DNA of 64,000 bases from an uncultured Bacteroidota bacterium (GTDB lineage Bacteria > Bacteroidota > Bacteroidia > Chitinophagales > Chitinophagaceae), in the NCBI GenBank assembly GCA_903877645.1, contig CAIRES010000088.1, forward strand, positions 1-64,000, in the 5' to 3' direction. A model generated the notes under the pieces. That model was given only the letters and a program-made list of their open reading frames with translations. It had not been told where the DNA came from and made no database searches. The position numbers and the translations under genes are program-made. Below, piece after piece: positions 52,924 through 61,266 of the stretch (position 1 is its first letter; every line of letters begins with the position of its first letter).

Positions 52924-52990
52924 TTCCCCGATACTACAGTAACGTTTCCATATAATTTAGTAGTTTGGATTCATAAATATATAAGGTATA

Positions 52991-54922
52991 ATGTCACAAA
53001 AAGGCGGCAAACAGAAAACGGCAACGGTAGCTACAGCACAAAAAGGTCCACAAAATTATCGATGGTTACTTTTACTCATTGGCACGCTCATCATTACTTT
53101 CTGCTCCCTTTACCCGGTCACTAAAAACAGCTTTATCAACCAGGACGATAATATCTACATCTTTGATAATCCCCATCTAAGCAAACCATTACCCGAATCG
53201 GTGCCTTATTTTTTTGAGCCTCATTATTTTTCGGGCAACTATGTGCCGCTAACAATGATCGCTTATTACCTGGTGTGCCAATCTTCCGGCCCGGCACCGG
53301 AGTCTTATCACGCCCTAAGTCTATTCATGCACTTAGTGAATGTGCTGCTGGTATTCTGGTTTATCTATTTGCTCAGCAGAAGGAAGGCAATAGTCGCAGC
53401 TATCGTTGCACTTTTCTTTGGCATACACCCTATGCATGTAGAGTCTGTGGCGTGGGCCTCTGAATTAAAGGACCTCCTGTACACTAGCTTTTTCATAGCG
53501 GGCCTCATCGCATATCTCAGGTATATCGGAAAGGGTAGCGATGTATATGACCCGATAAAAGACAATAGCACAAATACCTTAGTACACACGAAAAATACAT
53601 CAAAGGATTTCCCTGCGCTTATCCCTGTTTTTATCTTCTTTATTCTTTCTGTGCTATCTAAGCCGGCTGCGATCATTTTTCCGTTTGTTTTATTGCTAAT
53701 AGATTTTTATACCTATCGCGAATTCAATAAAAAGGTTTGGCTGGAAAAGATACCTTTCATTATTGTGTCGCTTGTTTTCGGGCTCATTGCCATTAAGGCC
53801 CAGCAGGCTGATAACCTGGTAAACGAACAATATTCTTTTCTGCAAAAGCTGATCTTTGCACCAACTGCAGCGCTCAGCTATCTCGCCAAATTCTTGCTAC
53901 CTGTGGGCCTGTCCAGCTTCTACCCCTACCCCCTGTCAGTTGATGGCCACCTGCCGTACTTGTATTACATAGCACCTGTCGCCTTTGTGCTGCTATGCTA
54001 CGGTGTGTACAGAACAACAAAATACACCCGGCTGGTCGCATTCGGTTTCCTGTTCTTCCTTGTAAATATCTTCCTGGTGCTTCAGTTCATCGCATTAGGC
54101 AACGCCATAATAGCCGACCGATATACTTATGTTGCCTATATCGGGTTGATCTTTATTATTGCCATGGGCTTTGACCGGCTGTTTCAAAATACCGGCGACA
54201 GGTCGAATACTTATAAAAATGTTGCGTCGACAATAGTTATTGTTCTTGCCATAGCCAGCTCTTTCCTTACCTACGCAAGAACCCAGGTATGGGCAACCCA
54301 GGACACCCTATCCGACAATGCTTTAGAAAATTTTCCAAATGACCCAATTGTATTGAACAACAAAGGCTACCTATTATTGATGGAAGGTGGCTATGAAAAA
54401 TCTATAGCGTATCTGACTAAAGCCATTCAATTAAACCCCGACTATACAATGGCCTATGCCAACCTGATCAACTCTTACATAGGAATCAATGACCTTGATC
54501 ACGCACTACACCTCGCAGATACGGCCTTGAATCATGCCCCTCAAAACAGCAATATCCTCACCACAAAGGGCTATCTGCTATACACAAAACATGAATACCA
54601 TGAAGCGATAGCAACCCTCATCAAAGCAATAACACTAAAAAAAGACAATAGTAAAGGCTATATGTACCTCTCCCTTTCTTACGCTCAACTAGAGGACAAT
54701 AACAATGCAATTGCAACATTGGATTCGGGTTTGAAGTACGACCCCGGCAATTACACTTTACTCAACAACAAAGGCTATATATTGTATCTCATGGGTAGAT
54801 ATAATGAAGCTATAGCCTGCCTGAGTGCATCGCTTAAATCAAATCCGGACTACACGACCGCATCTGCAAACCTAGCCAATTGCTACCGCGCCATGGCAGA
54901 TACATCAAAAGCGAAAAACTGA
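52991..54922 (+). CDS. TPR-containing polytopic membrane protein (TMTC/PMT-like GT-C)
   Basis: This 643-residue protein has about 11-12 membrane helices up to residue 440 and then five tetratricopeptide repeats. The first loop holds INQDDNIYIFDNPHL, the acidic pair of O-mannosyl-transferase-like GT-C proteins, and the ADRYTYVAYIG motif is typical of the TMTC-like bacterial family. TPR units repeat roughly every 34 residues (NNKGYLLLMEGGYEKSIAYL, TTKGYLLYTKHEYHEAIATL, NNKGYILYLMGRYNEAIACL). A protein O-glycosyltransferase role is inferred. Acceptors are unknown. Confidence 0.82.
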   Translation: MSQKGGKQKTATVATAQKGPQNYRWLLLLIGTLIITFCSLYPVTKNSFINQDDNIYIFDNPHLSKPLPESVPYFFEPHYFSGNYVPLTMIAYYLVCQSSGPAPESYHALSLFMHLVNVLLVFWFIYLLSRRKAIVAAIVALFFGIHPMHVESVAWASELKDLLYTSFFIAGLIAYLRYIGKGSDVYDPIKDNSTNTLVHTKNTSKDFPALIPVFIFFILSVLSKPAAIIFPFVLLLIDFYTYREFNKKVWLEKIPFIIVSLVFGLIAIKAQQADNLVNEQYSFLQKLIFAPTAALSYLAKFLLPVGLSSFYPYPLSVDGHLPYLYYIAPVAFVLLCYGVYRTTKYTRLVAFGFLFFLVNIFLVLQFIALGNAIIADRYTYVAYIGLIFIIAMGFDRLFQNTGDRSNTYKNVASTIVIVLAIASSFLTYARTQVWATQDTLSDNALENFPNDPIVLNNKGYLLLMEGGYEKSIAYLTKAIQLNPDYTMAYANLINSYIGINDLDHALHLADTALNHAPQNSNILTTKGYLLYTKHEYHEAIATLIKAITLKKDNSKGYMYLSLSYAQLEDNNNAIATLDSGLKYDPGNYTLLNNKGYILYLMGRYNEAIACLSASLKSNPDYTTASANLANCYRAMADTSKAKN

Positions 54923-54944
54923 CGATCCCGAAAAATGACCGCAC

Positions 54945-56135
54945 TTATGCAGGCTCCTCATCCTTGCCGCGCATCATACGCCTGCTGCCGTCATACAGTT
55001 CAAATTCCAACAGCCTGCAATCTATGGTACTGGTATAGAACTCTATCCTGCGCTTGGCCTTCAGGCCTATCTTCTTGGCCAGGTTCAGGTTGCCGGTAAA
55101 TATGTAGCCAAAGTATCCTCCGCATTTCTTCTTCATAAAATCGCCTATGCGGGTATAGACCGGCTCCAGCGCGTCTTCCTCGCCCAGTCGCATACCATAC
55201 TCAGGGTTCATGTACATAATACCTGTGGTGCTCGGAGGTACAATAGTCTCTTCAAAATCACACACCGAAAACCTGATCAGCTTCAGCACCCCGGCAGCAA
55301 TAGCATTCTTTTTTGCATTGGTAATGGCCAGCTCACTTATATCGGTAGCTATGATCTGTAAGTCCGGTACATCAACGATCTGCTTATCCAGTATTTCCAT
55401 TTCCTCATGGTACACATCTTCGTTATACCCAGCCAGGTGCATAAAAGCATAATTCAGCCTGAATAAACCGGGGCGTGTATTAGTAGCAATAAGCGCGGCC
55501 TCTATAGCCACCGTACCTGAGCCGCACATGGGGTTCACAAAGGGTGATACCCGATCCCACCTCGTAGCATATATAGTAGCCGCCGCCAGTGACTCCAGCA
55601 TAGGAGCGCTGCCCGGCAGTTTGCGGTAGCCATGCCGCGCCAGTGACGGGCCTGATGTATCTATGAACACTTCTGCATCCTCGTTCTTCCAGAACAGATG
55701 TATCACAGCGCCATCCAACTCGGAGCCGGTAGTGGGGCGTGTGCCGCGTACACTCCTCATCCTGTCCACAATAGCATCCTTCACCCTTAGGTTGGCAAAC
55801 ATGCTGTTGTTGATGGTGGGGTTCATCACATTGCTCGTCACCGAGAAATGCCCCGGGTCCGGCAGCACGTTTTCCCAGGGGTAGGTACATAATGCATTAT
55901 ATACTGCATCAGCATCCGGTGCATCAAATTTAATAATGCTGTATAGCACCTGGCTGGCGCAGCGCAGGTTCAGGTTCAGCTTGATGCAATCATTGATAGT
56001 ACCCTTGATGCGCACACCAGTAATAAAAGCCTCTTCAACGGTAAATCCAAGCGCGATCACCTCCTGCTCCAGGTAGGGCGCTATGCGGCTGTGGCAGGTA
56101 ATGGTTATCGGGGCAACAGTAGTATATAACGACAT
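54945..56135 (-). CDS. RlmL-type RNA guanine-N2 methyltransferase (THUMP domain)
   Basis: This 396-residue protein has a THUMP/FLD N-terminus (about residues 20-150, RNA-binding) and a Rossmann methyltransferase domain with NPMCGSGTVAIEAAL near 200 and the catalytic motif MNPEYGMRLGE near 310. The usual motif is NPPYGxR; here the second Pro is Glu. It corresponds to the N-terminal half of RlmL (23S rRNA m2G2445) or to Trm14-like enzymes. The second methyltransferase half of RlmL is absent, as usual in Bacteroidota. Confidence 0.88.
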   Translation of the reverse strand: MSLYTTVAPITITCHSRIAPYLEQEVIALGFTVEEAFITGVRIKGTINDCIKLNLNLRCASQVLYSIIKFDAPDADAVYNALCTYPWENVLPDPGHFSVTSNVMNPTINNSMFANLRVKDAIVDRMRSVRGTRPTTGSELDGAVIHLFWKNEDAEVFIDTSGPSLARHGYRKLPGSAPMLESLAAATIYATRWDRVSPFVNPMCGSGTVAIEAALIATNTRPGLFRLNYAFMHLAGYNEDVYHEEMEILDKQIVDVPDLQIIATDISELAITNAKKNAIAAGVLKLIRFSVCDFEETIVPPSTTGIMYMNPEYGMRLGEEDALEPVYTRIGDFMKKKCGGYFGYIFTGNLNLAKKIGLKAKRRIEFYTSTIDCRLLEFELYDGSRRMMRGKDEEPA

Positions 56136-56189
56136 ATAAGCGGTAAAGGTAGATGTAAAGGGGCAGAAATATACCAGCTACCGGCCTAC

Positions 56190-57455
56190 TCAGTTAATTT
56201 CCACAAACTGTTTCTTCATACCCTCAACGATCATTTCAGGCACAGCCATCTCTTTTGCATGTGCCTCCCACACCGATATAGCGTGCTGCACGTGATCTAT
56301 AATACCTTTGGGATTTTTAATTGTGTAGCTATCTGCTATTTTTAATACATCAGACAAAAGCACTCCTACACGCTTGCCATTTACCGATAACGCTCTTGAA
56401 GTCCGCTTATAAGTAAGCAACGGATTGAGTGAAAAAGTGAGATCGTAAGCTGGCGCCAGCAACCATTTGTTATTAGCTTCGTTATAAAGAAAAGAATGAT
56501 TTTTAAGGTGATCGTCATTATTGGCAAACACAAGGTTGAACACCATGCGCCTGAATAACTGCTCTATATCTTTATGCGGGAGTTTCAGGTAAACGGCAAG
56601 GTCAAATAAATTTTCATACCTGGACACTTTCGGATCCATGAAATCCCAACCGGCCATCCCCGAGGCCGTCAATACATGTTTTTTGCGCCCTTCCTGCCGG
56701 TCAAATCTCAATGTAGCAAAGTGCTTTCCATCTATCAATTTAGATGGCATCATATCAATGCCTGTAGCTTTAGCCGTTAAGTAATAAATATATTCTATCA
56801 GCTCAGGGCTGTACTTCTTATTCTCTTCCAGTCCCAGTTTCACCAGATAATGATCATAGTCTGCCGAGTACACAATGTCGCCGGGTATGATCTCTTTTGT
56901 TACCTTATTTTCAGATACCAGTATCTTGGGCCTTGCACCGCCTGCAGATGTGCCTATCTTAAAAATATTGAGCAACGACGCATGATCCAGCGCCGTGGCG
57001 CCTGTATTGCTTTTTTGCTCCAGTACCTGTTTTACTATCTCCGTTATTTCATCAATATTGATGGTGGTATTTGCAGAAAGGTCTTTACAGGGCTGGTATT
57101 CCAATGCGCCCATACCCCGCGCACCTACATATGCCAATTGCTCCAAAACAGATATTTGCTTCAAATTCTTGCTGCCACTTTCCAGCCATGCTTTAAAAAT
57201 GATGTTGCCAAACGCATCGGGCAGGGAGTCGGCGATCATGGGCGGCAATCCCCTGAACGTATCGTTGTTGTATTGCTCAAATACCTGCGTCTGCGCTATT
57301 CTTTTGAAGATCAGCGGAAACATATCCGTGTAAGTATCCTCCTTCAAAAAATCGGGACTATACTGAAAAAAAGAAGCATTGCGGTGTTCATCAAAGCCTA
57401 TCTTCCCCACCTCCTTACCAAAACAACGCAGCCTGATCAGGTTATTTTTAGCCAT
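56190..57455 (-). CDS. hipA: HipA-type serine/threonine kinase toxin
   Basis: This 421-residue protein has a HipA N-terminal subdomain (MIADSLPDAFGNIIF) and a kinase core. The ATP-binding region is GTSAGGARPKILV, the catalytic loop NNDDHLKNHSF near residue 315 and the metal-binding PAYDLTFS. HipA phosphorylates glutamyl-tRNA synthetase in E. coli, while other HipA-like kinases hit other synthetases. It overlaps nothing and lies two bases after hipB, so it is one operon with its antitoxin. The catalytic residues look intact. Confidence 0.93.
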   Translation of the reverse strand: MAKNNLIRLRCFGKEVGKIGFDEHRNASFFQYSPDFLKEDTYTDMFPLIFKRIAQTQVFEQYNNDTFRGLPPMIADSLPDAFGNIIFKAWLESGSKNLKQISVLEQLAYVGARGMGALEYQPCKDLSANTTINIDEITEIVKQVLEQKSNTGATALDHASLLNIFKIGTSAGGARPKILVSENKVTKEIIPGDIVYSADYDHYLVKLGLEENKKYSPELIEYIYYLTAKATGIDMMPSKLIDGKHFATLRFDRQEGRKKHVLTASGMAGWDFMDPKVSRYENLFDLAVYLKLPHKDIEQLFRRMVFNLVFANNDDHLKNHSFLYNEANNKWLLAPAYDLTFSLNPLLTYKRTSRALSVNGKRVGVLLSDVLKIADSYTIKNPKGIIDHVQHAISVWEAHAKEMAVPEMIVEGMKKQFVEIN

Positions 57456-57457
57456 AA

Positions 57458-57721
57458 CTAATACAATGATTCATGGTTGTTGTTATTGATCTCTTTGTCC
57501 ACATAACCATAAAAGCTGCCCAGCATATCCCAGTGCTGCAACACCTTCAGCAACGTATCCATCGTAGCGTTTTTCCCTGATTCAATGTTTTGTATCGTTA
57601 TCCTTGATAACCCCAGTTGCTCGCCAAGCTGCTCCTGCGTAAGCCCTGCCCGTTTTCTCAATAGCTTCAACAGGTCGCCGGTCTTCACCTTTACGTTCTT
57701 AATATTGATATTGCTCAACAT
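57458..57721 (-). CDS. hipB: HipB-type XRE antitoxin
   Basis: This 87-residue protein is a Cro/CI helix-turn-helix (LRKRAGLTQEQLGEQLGLSRITIQNIESGKNATMDTLLKVL), the HipB design, with an unstructured tail ending NNNNHESLY. Through its helix-turn-helix it should bind operators in its own promoter and neutralise HipA. The frame opens at 57751, but that part covers the promoter, so the ATG at 57721 is chosen. The stop is two bases before hipA. Confidence 0.92.
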   Translation of the reverse strand: MLSNINIKNVKVKTGDLLKLLRKRAGLTQEQLGEQLGLSRITIQNIESGKNATMDTLLKVLQHWDMLGSFYGYVDKEINNNNHESLY

Positions 57722-57730
57722 GTTGCATGT

Positions 57731-57781
57731 TATATTATGCAAATATAGCAAATTATATCAAAATGAACACTATAATATGCA
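57731..57781 (-). promoter_or_regulatory. hipBA promoter with direct-repeat operator candidates
   Basis: The minus strand reads TATATTTG at 57740-57747 as the -7 element, 18 bases before hipB. TATATTATGCA (57731-57741) and TATAATATGCA (57771-57781), differing in one base, flank it 40 bases apart. They could be HipB binding sites. Confidence 0.55.
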
Positions 57782-57825
57782 TTAAAATGCACAAATTATT
57801 TATAAACTATGATTTAGGGCAAAGC

Positions 57826-59286
57826 CTAACTCTTTACCGGTATCCGCTTCAAGGTCTCCAGCAAATACCCCCAGAATTTCTGCACCGATGATATCTGCGC
57901 GCATTCATCGGGCGAGTGTGCGCCGTTGATGTTGGGCCCGAAGGAGATCATTTGCATACCGGGATAGTTGGTGCCCAGTATGCCACACTCCAGCCCGGCA
58001 TGTACCGCATTCACATGCGCCTCCTCATGAAACATTTCTTTATAAAGGTTCGACATCAATTGCACTATTGGTGAATCAGGCTTCGGCGCCCACCCTGGGT
58101 AATCGCCGGCGTATTCAAGGTTAGCGCCCATCAGTTCGAAGGTGCTGCCTATGGCAGCTTTCAGGTCGTACTTCTCTGTATCTACCGAGCTGCGGGTGAG
58201 GCATTGTATATTATATGCGCCATCTGCCACCAGCACACGCGCCAGGTTGTTAGAGCTTTGCACCAGCCCCGCTATCTCCGGGCTCATGCGGTATATACCG
58301 TTCGGGCACGCATACACCGCCCGCAGCAGTTTGGCCTGGAAGGCAGCATCCATCACCTGTGCAGGCACTTCTGTCTTATCTATCGCTATCACCAGCTTTG
58401 GGTCAGTGACCCTGTATTCTTCTTTCAAAATGGCAGTCATGGCCTGCACAGCCTCCTGCACCTTTGCCGCTTTAGCTTCATCTGCCACTATCACAGCCAC
58501 CGACTCGCGGGGTATCGCATTCCTTAGGCTACCGCCATTTATACTGGCAACACCAACACCATAGTCGGTGGTCAGCCCCAGCAAAATGCGGTTCATCAAT
58601 TTGTTAGCATTGGCCCTGCCCAGGTGTATCTCCGCACCGGAATGGCCACCAGTAAGACCTTTTACCGCTATCGTAAAGGCCGCATTGCCTTCCGGCTTAG
58701 CAGCAGCATACTTGCCTGTTGCCGTTATATCTATACCACCGGCACAGCCTATCGTCAGTTCATTATCAGCTTCGGTGTCCAGGTTCAGCAGTATGTGGCC
58801 GCTCAGTACCCCACCCTTCAGCGACAGCGCTCCCGTCATCCCTGTCTCCTCATCTATTGTGAACAATGCCTCTATTGCCGGATGTGGTATATCAGTTGAT
58901 GACAGCAACGTCATTATAGAGGCTACGCCTATACCGTTATCTGCCCCCAGTGTAGTACCCTTCGCCCTCACCCAGTCGCCATCCACATACATCTCTATGC
59001 CCTGTTTATCAAAGTCGAACGTGGTATCACTATTTTTCTGGTGCACCATATCCAGGTGGCTTTGCAGCACTACTACCTGGCGGTTTTCCATGCCTGCAGT
59101 TGCCGGCTTTTTGATCAGCACATTACCAGCCTCATCTACCGATGTCGGCAGCTTCAAGCTTTCCCCAAAAGCTTTTGCAAAAGCTATTACCCGCTGTTCT
59201 TTTTTCGATGGCCTTGGTACGGCATTCAGGTCCGCAAAATGGTTCCACAAAGCCTGCGGCTGTAATGTTCTTATCTGTTCGTTCAT
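57826..59286 (-). CDS. pepD: Cytosolic aminoacyl-histidine dipeptidase
   Basis: PepD is a broad dipeptidase of the M20 metallopeptidase family. This 486-residue protein has the first zinc-ligand His and Asp in QSHLDMVHQK near residue 80, the bridging Asp in GTTLGADNGIG, the catalytic Glu pair in IDEETGMTGA and later ligands at LDTEAD and near the end (PNINGAHSPDE). Length fits PepD. The ATG at 59286 is chosen; the frame opens 17 codons earlier at 59337 without homology. No signal peptide is present. Confidence 0.93.
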   Translation of the reverse strand: MNEQIRTLQPQALWNHFADLNAVPRPSKKEQRVIAFAKAFGESLKLPTSVDEAGNVLIKKPATAGMENRQVVVLQSHLDMVHQKNSDTTFDFDKQGIEMYVDGDWVRAKGTTLGADNGIGVASIMTLLSSTDIPHPAIEALFTIDEETGMTGALSLKGGVLSGHILLNLDTEADNELTIGCAGGIDITATGKYAAAKPEGNAAFTIAVKGLTGGHSGAEIHLGRANANKLMNRILLGLTTDYGVGVASINGGSLRNAIPRESVAVIVADEAKAAKVQEAVQAMTAILKEEYRVTDPKLVIAIDKTEVPAQVMDAAFQAKLLRAVYACPNGIYRMSPEIAGLVQSSNNLARVLVADGAYNIQCLTRSSVDTEKYDLKAAIGSTFELMGANLEYAGDYPGWAPKPDSPIVQLMSNLYKEMFHEEAHVNAVHAGLECGILGTNYPGMQMISFGPNINGAHSPDECAQISSVQKFWGYLLETLKRIPVKS

Positions 59287-59429
59287 ATGTTCAGTGTTTC
59301 GGTATGCCAAAGTAAGAATTATTACCATCAAAAACATCCCCTTATAAATGACCCGGTAATGTTAACTTTGAATTTTGCAAAAATCAGGTGGATTCGCAAA
59401 CCGCTTCTAAACGAAACATATGAAACTAA

Positions 59430-59642
59430 CAGAGTATACTTAAAAGGGGTATTATAGGCACGTTTTACAGCGTATCACCTCAGCATCTGCAACTCTACTG
59501 CAATGAGTTTGACCACCGCTACAACACACGCCTACAGCCTATAAATGAAAGGTTTGCGGAAAACAGTAATGCAATTCGGAGCGGCAAGATTAAAATACAG
59601 GGAATTAACCCCGAACGTACCAAAGAAAAAGGCTACCAATGA
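59430..59642 (+). pseudogene. C-terminal remnant of an IS1595-like (ISXO2) transposase
   Basis: One reading frame encodes QSILKRGIIGTFYSVSPQHL then QLYCNEFDHRYNTR, the C-terminal end of ISXO2-like transposases (usual form SLLKRGIIGT..VS..HLQRYCNEF.FRYNTR). A TAA stop sits immediately upstream (59427-59429), and the catalytic DDE/N core is missing. A terminator hairpin overlaps its stop codon. No intact IS ends were identified. Confidence 0.7.
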
Positions 59643-59655
59643 GTAGCCTTTTTTA
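59626..59655 (+). terminator. Terminator hairpin at end of IS remnant
   Basis: AAAAAGGCTAC (59626-59636) pairs perfectly with GTAGCCTTTTT (59643-59653), followed by T and A residues. The loop contains the TGA of the remnant. Confidence 0.8.
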
Positions 59656-59668
59656 TTATCTTTATTTT

Positions 59669-59869
59669 ATGGGAGAAGGGGTAAAAAATGCAAGAACGGT
59701 AAAATATGTCCTGTTAGGTTCGGCGGGTGCATTTATTGACCTTCTTGCTGTTGCCTTTTTTGATAAAGCGGTTAATTATAGACTTACATTTATTATTGAT
59801 TTGGTATTTTTAGCTATTGGATTTATCGTATTTGCGATAGCGGTTATTCAGGTTAAGATGAGAGGATAA
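59669..59869 (+). CDS. Small two-helix membrane protein, function unknown
   Basis: This 66-residue protein starts at the ATG at 59669; the ATG at 59639 lies in the terminator loop and is not used. It has one short loop and two helices (YVLLGSAGAFIDLLAVAFF and FIIDLVFLAIGFIVFAIAVI), with basic residues at the C-terminus. No family was recognised. It lies between an IS remnant and the tRNA-Ser(GGA) region and could be a passenger gene. The coding case is moderate, based on composition and hydrophobic pattern. Confidence 0.45.
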   Translation: MGEGVKNARTVKYVLLGSAGAFIDLLAVAFFDKAVNYRLTFIIDLVFLAIGFIVFAIAVIQVKMRG

Positions 59870-60101
59870 ATTTCCGATAAATTTCAAACTGAGACATACT
59901 ACCCAAACTGTGACAATACTGATTATTGCGTGTAACTGGGTATTGTTGCCCCTTTTAGTTATACCAAGTATAGGCATTATTGATAGTGACGAATGTGGAT
60001 ATAACTTCCCTGCGCGAGGGCCAATTGCAAATTGGCGTTTATCTGTAGTTCCGGATGCGCAGGCTAACATCAGGGAACAACGGTAATGAACTTACACCAA
60101 A

Positions 60102-60124
60102 TAAAAAGGCGGACTTCGTCCGCC
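60102..60124 (-). terminator. Terminator after tRNA-Ser(GGA)
   Basis: GGCGGAC (60108-60114) pairs with GTCCGCC (60118-60124); on the minus strand TTTTTAT follows. Confidence 0.75.
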
Positions 60125-60183
60125 GAAGCCCGCCTGCTAAATTTTTGTTCCACCGATCAGCTGAGAATCAACCGATGAACAGC

Positions 60184-60221
60184 CCGCCTTCGCCGAAAAT
60201 GGCTTCGGCGGGCGAAGGCGG
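60184..60221. repeat. GC-rich palindromic repeat overlapping tRNA-Ser(GGA) 3' end
   Basis: CCGCCTTCGCC (60184-60194) is the exact reverse complement of GGCGAAGGCGG (60211-60221), and inside it GCCGAA/TTCGGC form a second pair. The last three bases of the repeat are also the last three bases of the tRNA gene. Confidence 0.75.
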
Positions 60222-60307
60222 AGGGATAGGGATTCGAACCCTAGATACCCTTTGACAGGTATACACACTTTCCAGGCGTGCCTCTTCAACCACTCGAGCA
60301 TCTCTCC
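60219..60307 (-). tRNA. tRNA-Ser(GGA)
   Basis: The 89-nt class II tRNA has acceptor GGAGAGA against TCCCTCC (an A-C mismatch at pair 5), anticodon stem CACGC/GTGTG with loop CTGGAAA (anticodon GGA), a long variable arm and the T arm TAGGGTTCGAATCCCTA. Discriminator G and no encoded CCA. The mismatch is unusual but all other features are intact. Confidence 0.88.
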
Positions 60308-60332
60308 AATTTCATTAGGTAAAAGCGATATT

Positions 60333-60395
60333 CCGATACCCTTAGCGTTATACACACTTTACAGCTTGCCTCTTCAACCACTCGAGCATCTCTCC
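60333..60395 (-). pseudogene. Degenerate tRNA-Ser fragment
   Basis: The minus strand from 60395 repeats the first 29 bases of tRNA-Ser(GGA) exactly (GGAGAGATGCTCGAGTGG and onward), then AAAGTGTGTATA and AAGGGTATC recur with changes. The anticodon arm cannot pair properly and the T arm is missing, so this is a non-functional duplicate. Confidence 0.8.
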
Positions 60396-60454
60396 ATTAC
60401 CAAATGGGGTGCAAATGTAGGCATTCCCACAAAAAAAATGAAATTTATTAAAAC

Positions 60455-61219
60455 TTAGTTGCCAAACAGCCGCAGCGCATTGGCTGTAGTGGCCGCGGCT
60501 ATCTCTTCGATGTTGCATTGCTTTATGTCGGCTATTTTTTGGGCTATGGCGGGTATGTAGCTGCTCTGGTTGCGTTTGCCACGATACGGGACGGGTGCCA
60601 GGTAGGGCGCATCTGTTTCCAGCACAATGCTGCTTAGTGGCACGGCGTTGATCACCTCGGGCAGGTTGGTATTCTTATAAGTGACTACTCCGCCAATACC
60701 GAGGAGAAAGCCCAGCTCTACGATCTGCACTGCCTCTTCTATTGTGCCGCCATAGCAATGGAAGATACCTTTCAACTTGCCATTCTGTTTGCTGCGCACT
60801 ATGTCTATGCAATCGGCAGTTGACTCCCGGCTGTGAATGACAATAGGCAGATCATGCTGCAAAGCGAGTTCTATCTGGTATTCGAAGGCTTCTATCTGCT
60901 GGGCTTTAAAGGTGAGGTCCCAGTGGTAGTCGAGCCCTATCTCACCTACTGCATAGAATTTCCTTTTACCGAGCCACTCCGCTACGAGCGCCAGTTCTTC
61001 TTTATACTGCTCTTTGACATAGCATGGGTGCAGGCCCATCATGGGCATACAGTTGGCAGGCCATTGATCGGCCAGTTGCAGCATACCCTCTATAGTGCCT
61101 TTATCACAATTGGGCATGTACATCTTCGTGACCCCGGCATCAATAGCCCGCTGTATCTGTCCTTCATCGACCATCAGCCGCTCGTCGTAGAGGTGGGTAT
61201 GTGTATCTATAAAGATCAT
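60455..61219 (-). CDS. tatD: TatD-family deoxyribonuclease
   Basis: TatD is a metal-dependent 3' to 5' nuclease. This 254-residue protein starts FIDTHTHLYD (first metal-site His pair), has GEIGLDYHW with the bridging Glu, the HSRE His, the FHCYGG His and the late LETDAPYLAP Asp. All metal ligands are present. The ATG at 61219 follows the promoter element TACTTTTG by five bases; the longer frame to 61270 would run through that element. It is followed by no same-strand gene for 200 bases. Confidence 0.92.
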   Translation of the reverse strand: MIFIDTHTHLYDERLMVDEGQIQRAIDAGVTKMYMPNCDKGTIEGMLQLADQWPANCMPMMGLHPCYVKEQYKEELALVAEWLGKRKFYAVGEIGLDYHWDLTFKAQQIEAFEYQIELALQHDLPIVIHSRESTADCIDIVRSKQNGKLKGIFHCYGGTIEEAVQIVELGFLLGIGGVVTYKNTNLPEVINAVPLSSIVLETDAPYLAPVPYRGKRNQSSYIPAIAQKIADIKQCNIEEIAAATTANALRLFGN

Positions 61220-61224
61220 GTAGG

Positions 61225-61232
61225 CAAAAGTA
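61225..61232 (-). promoter_or_regulatory. -7 promoter element abutting tatD start
   Basis: The minus strand reads TACTTTTG, matching TAnnTTTG, and ends five bases before the tatD ATG, implying a leaderless message. Confidence 0.55.
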
Positions 61233-61266
61233 AACCTTTTATGAAAGCTATGTTCTAATTCACCCA

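Noticed and set aside
58568-59347. 259-residue antisense frame opposite pepD
   Set aside because: Low-complexity Ser/Ile-rich product without motif; a shadow frame.
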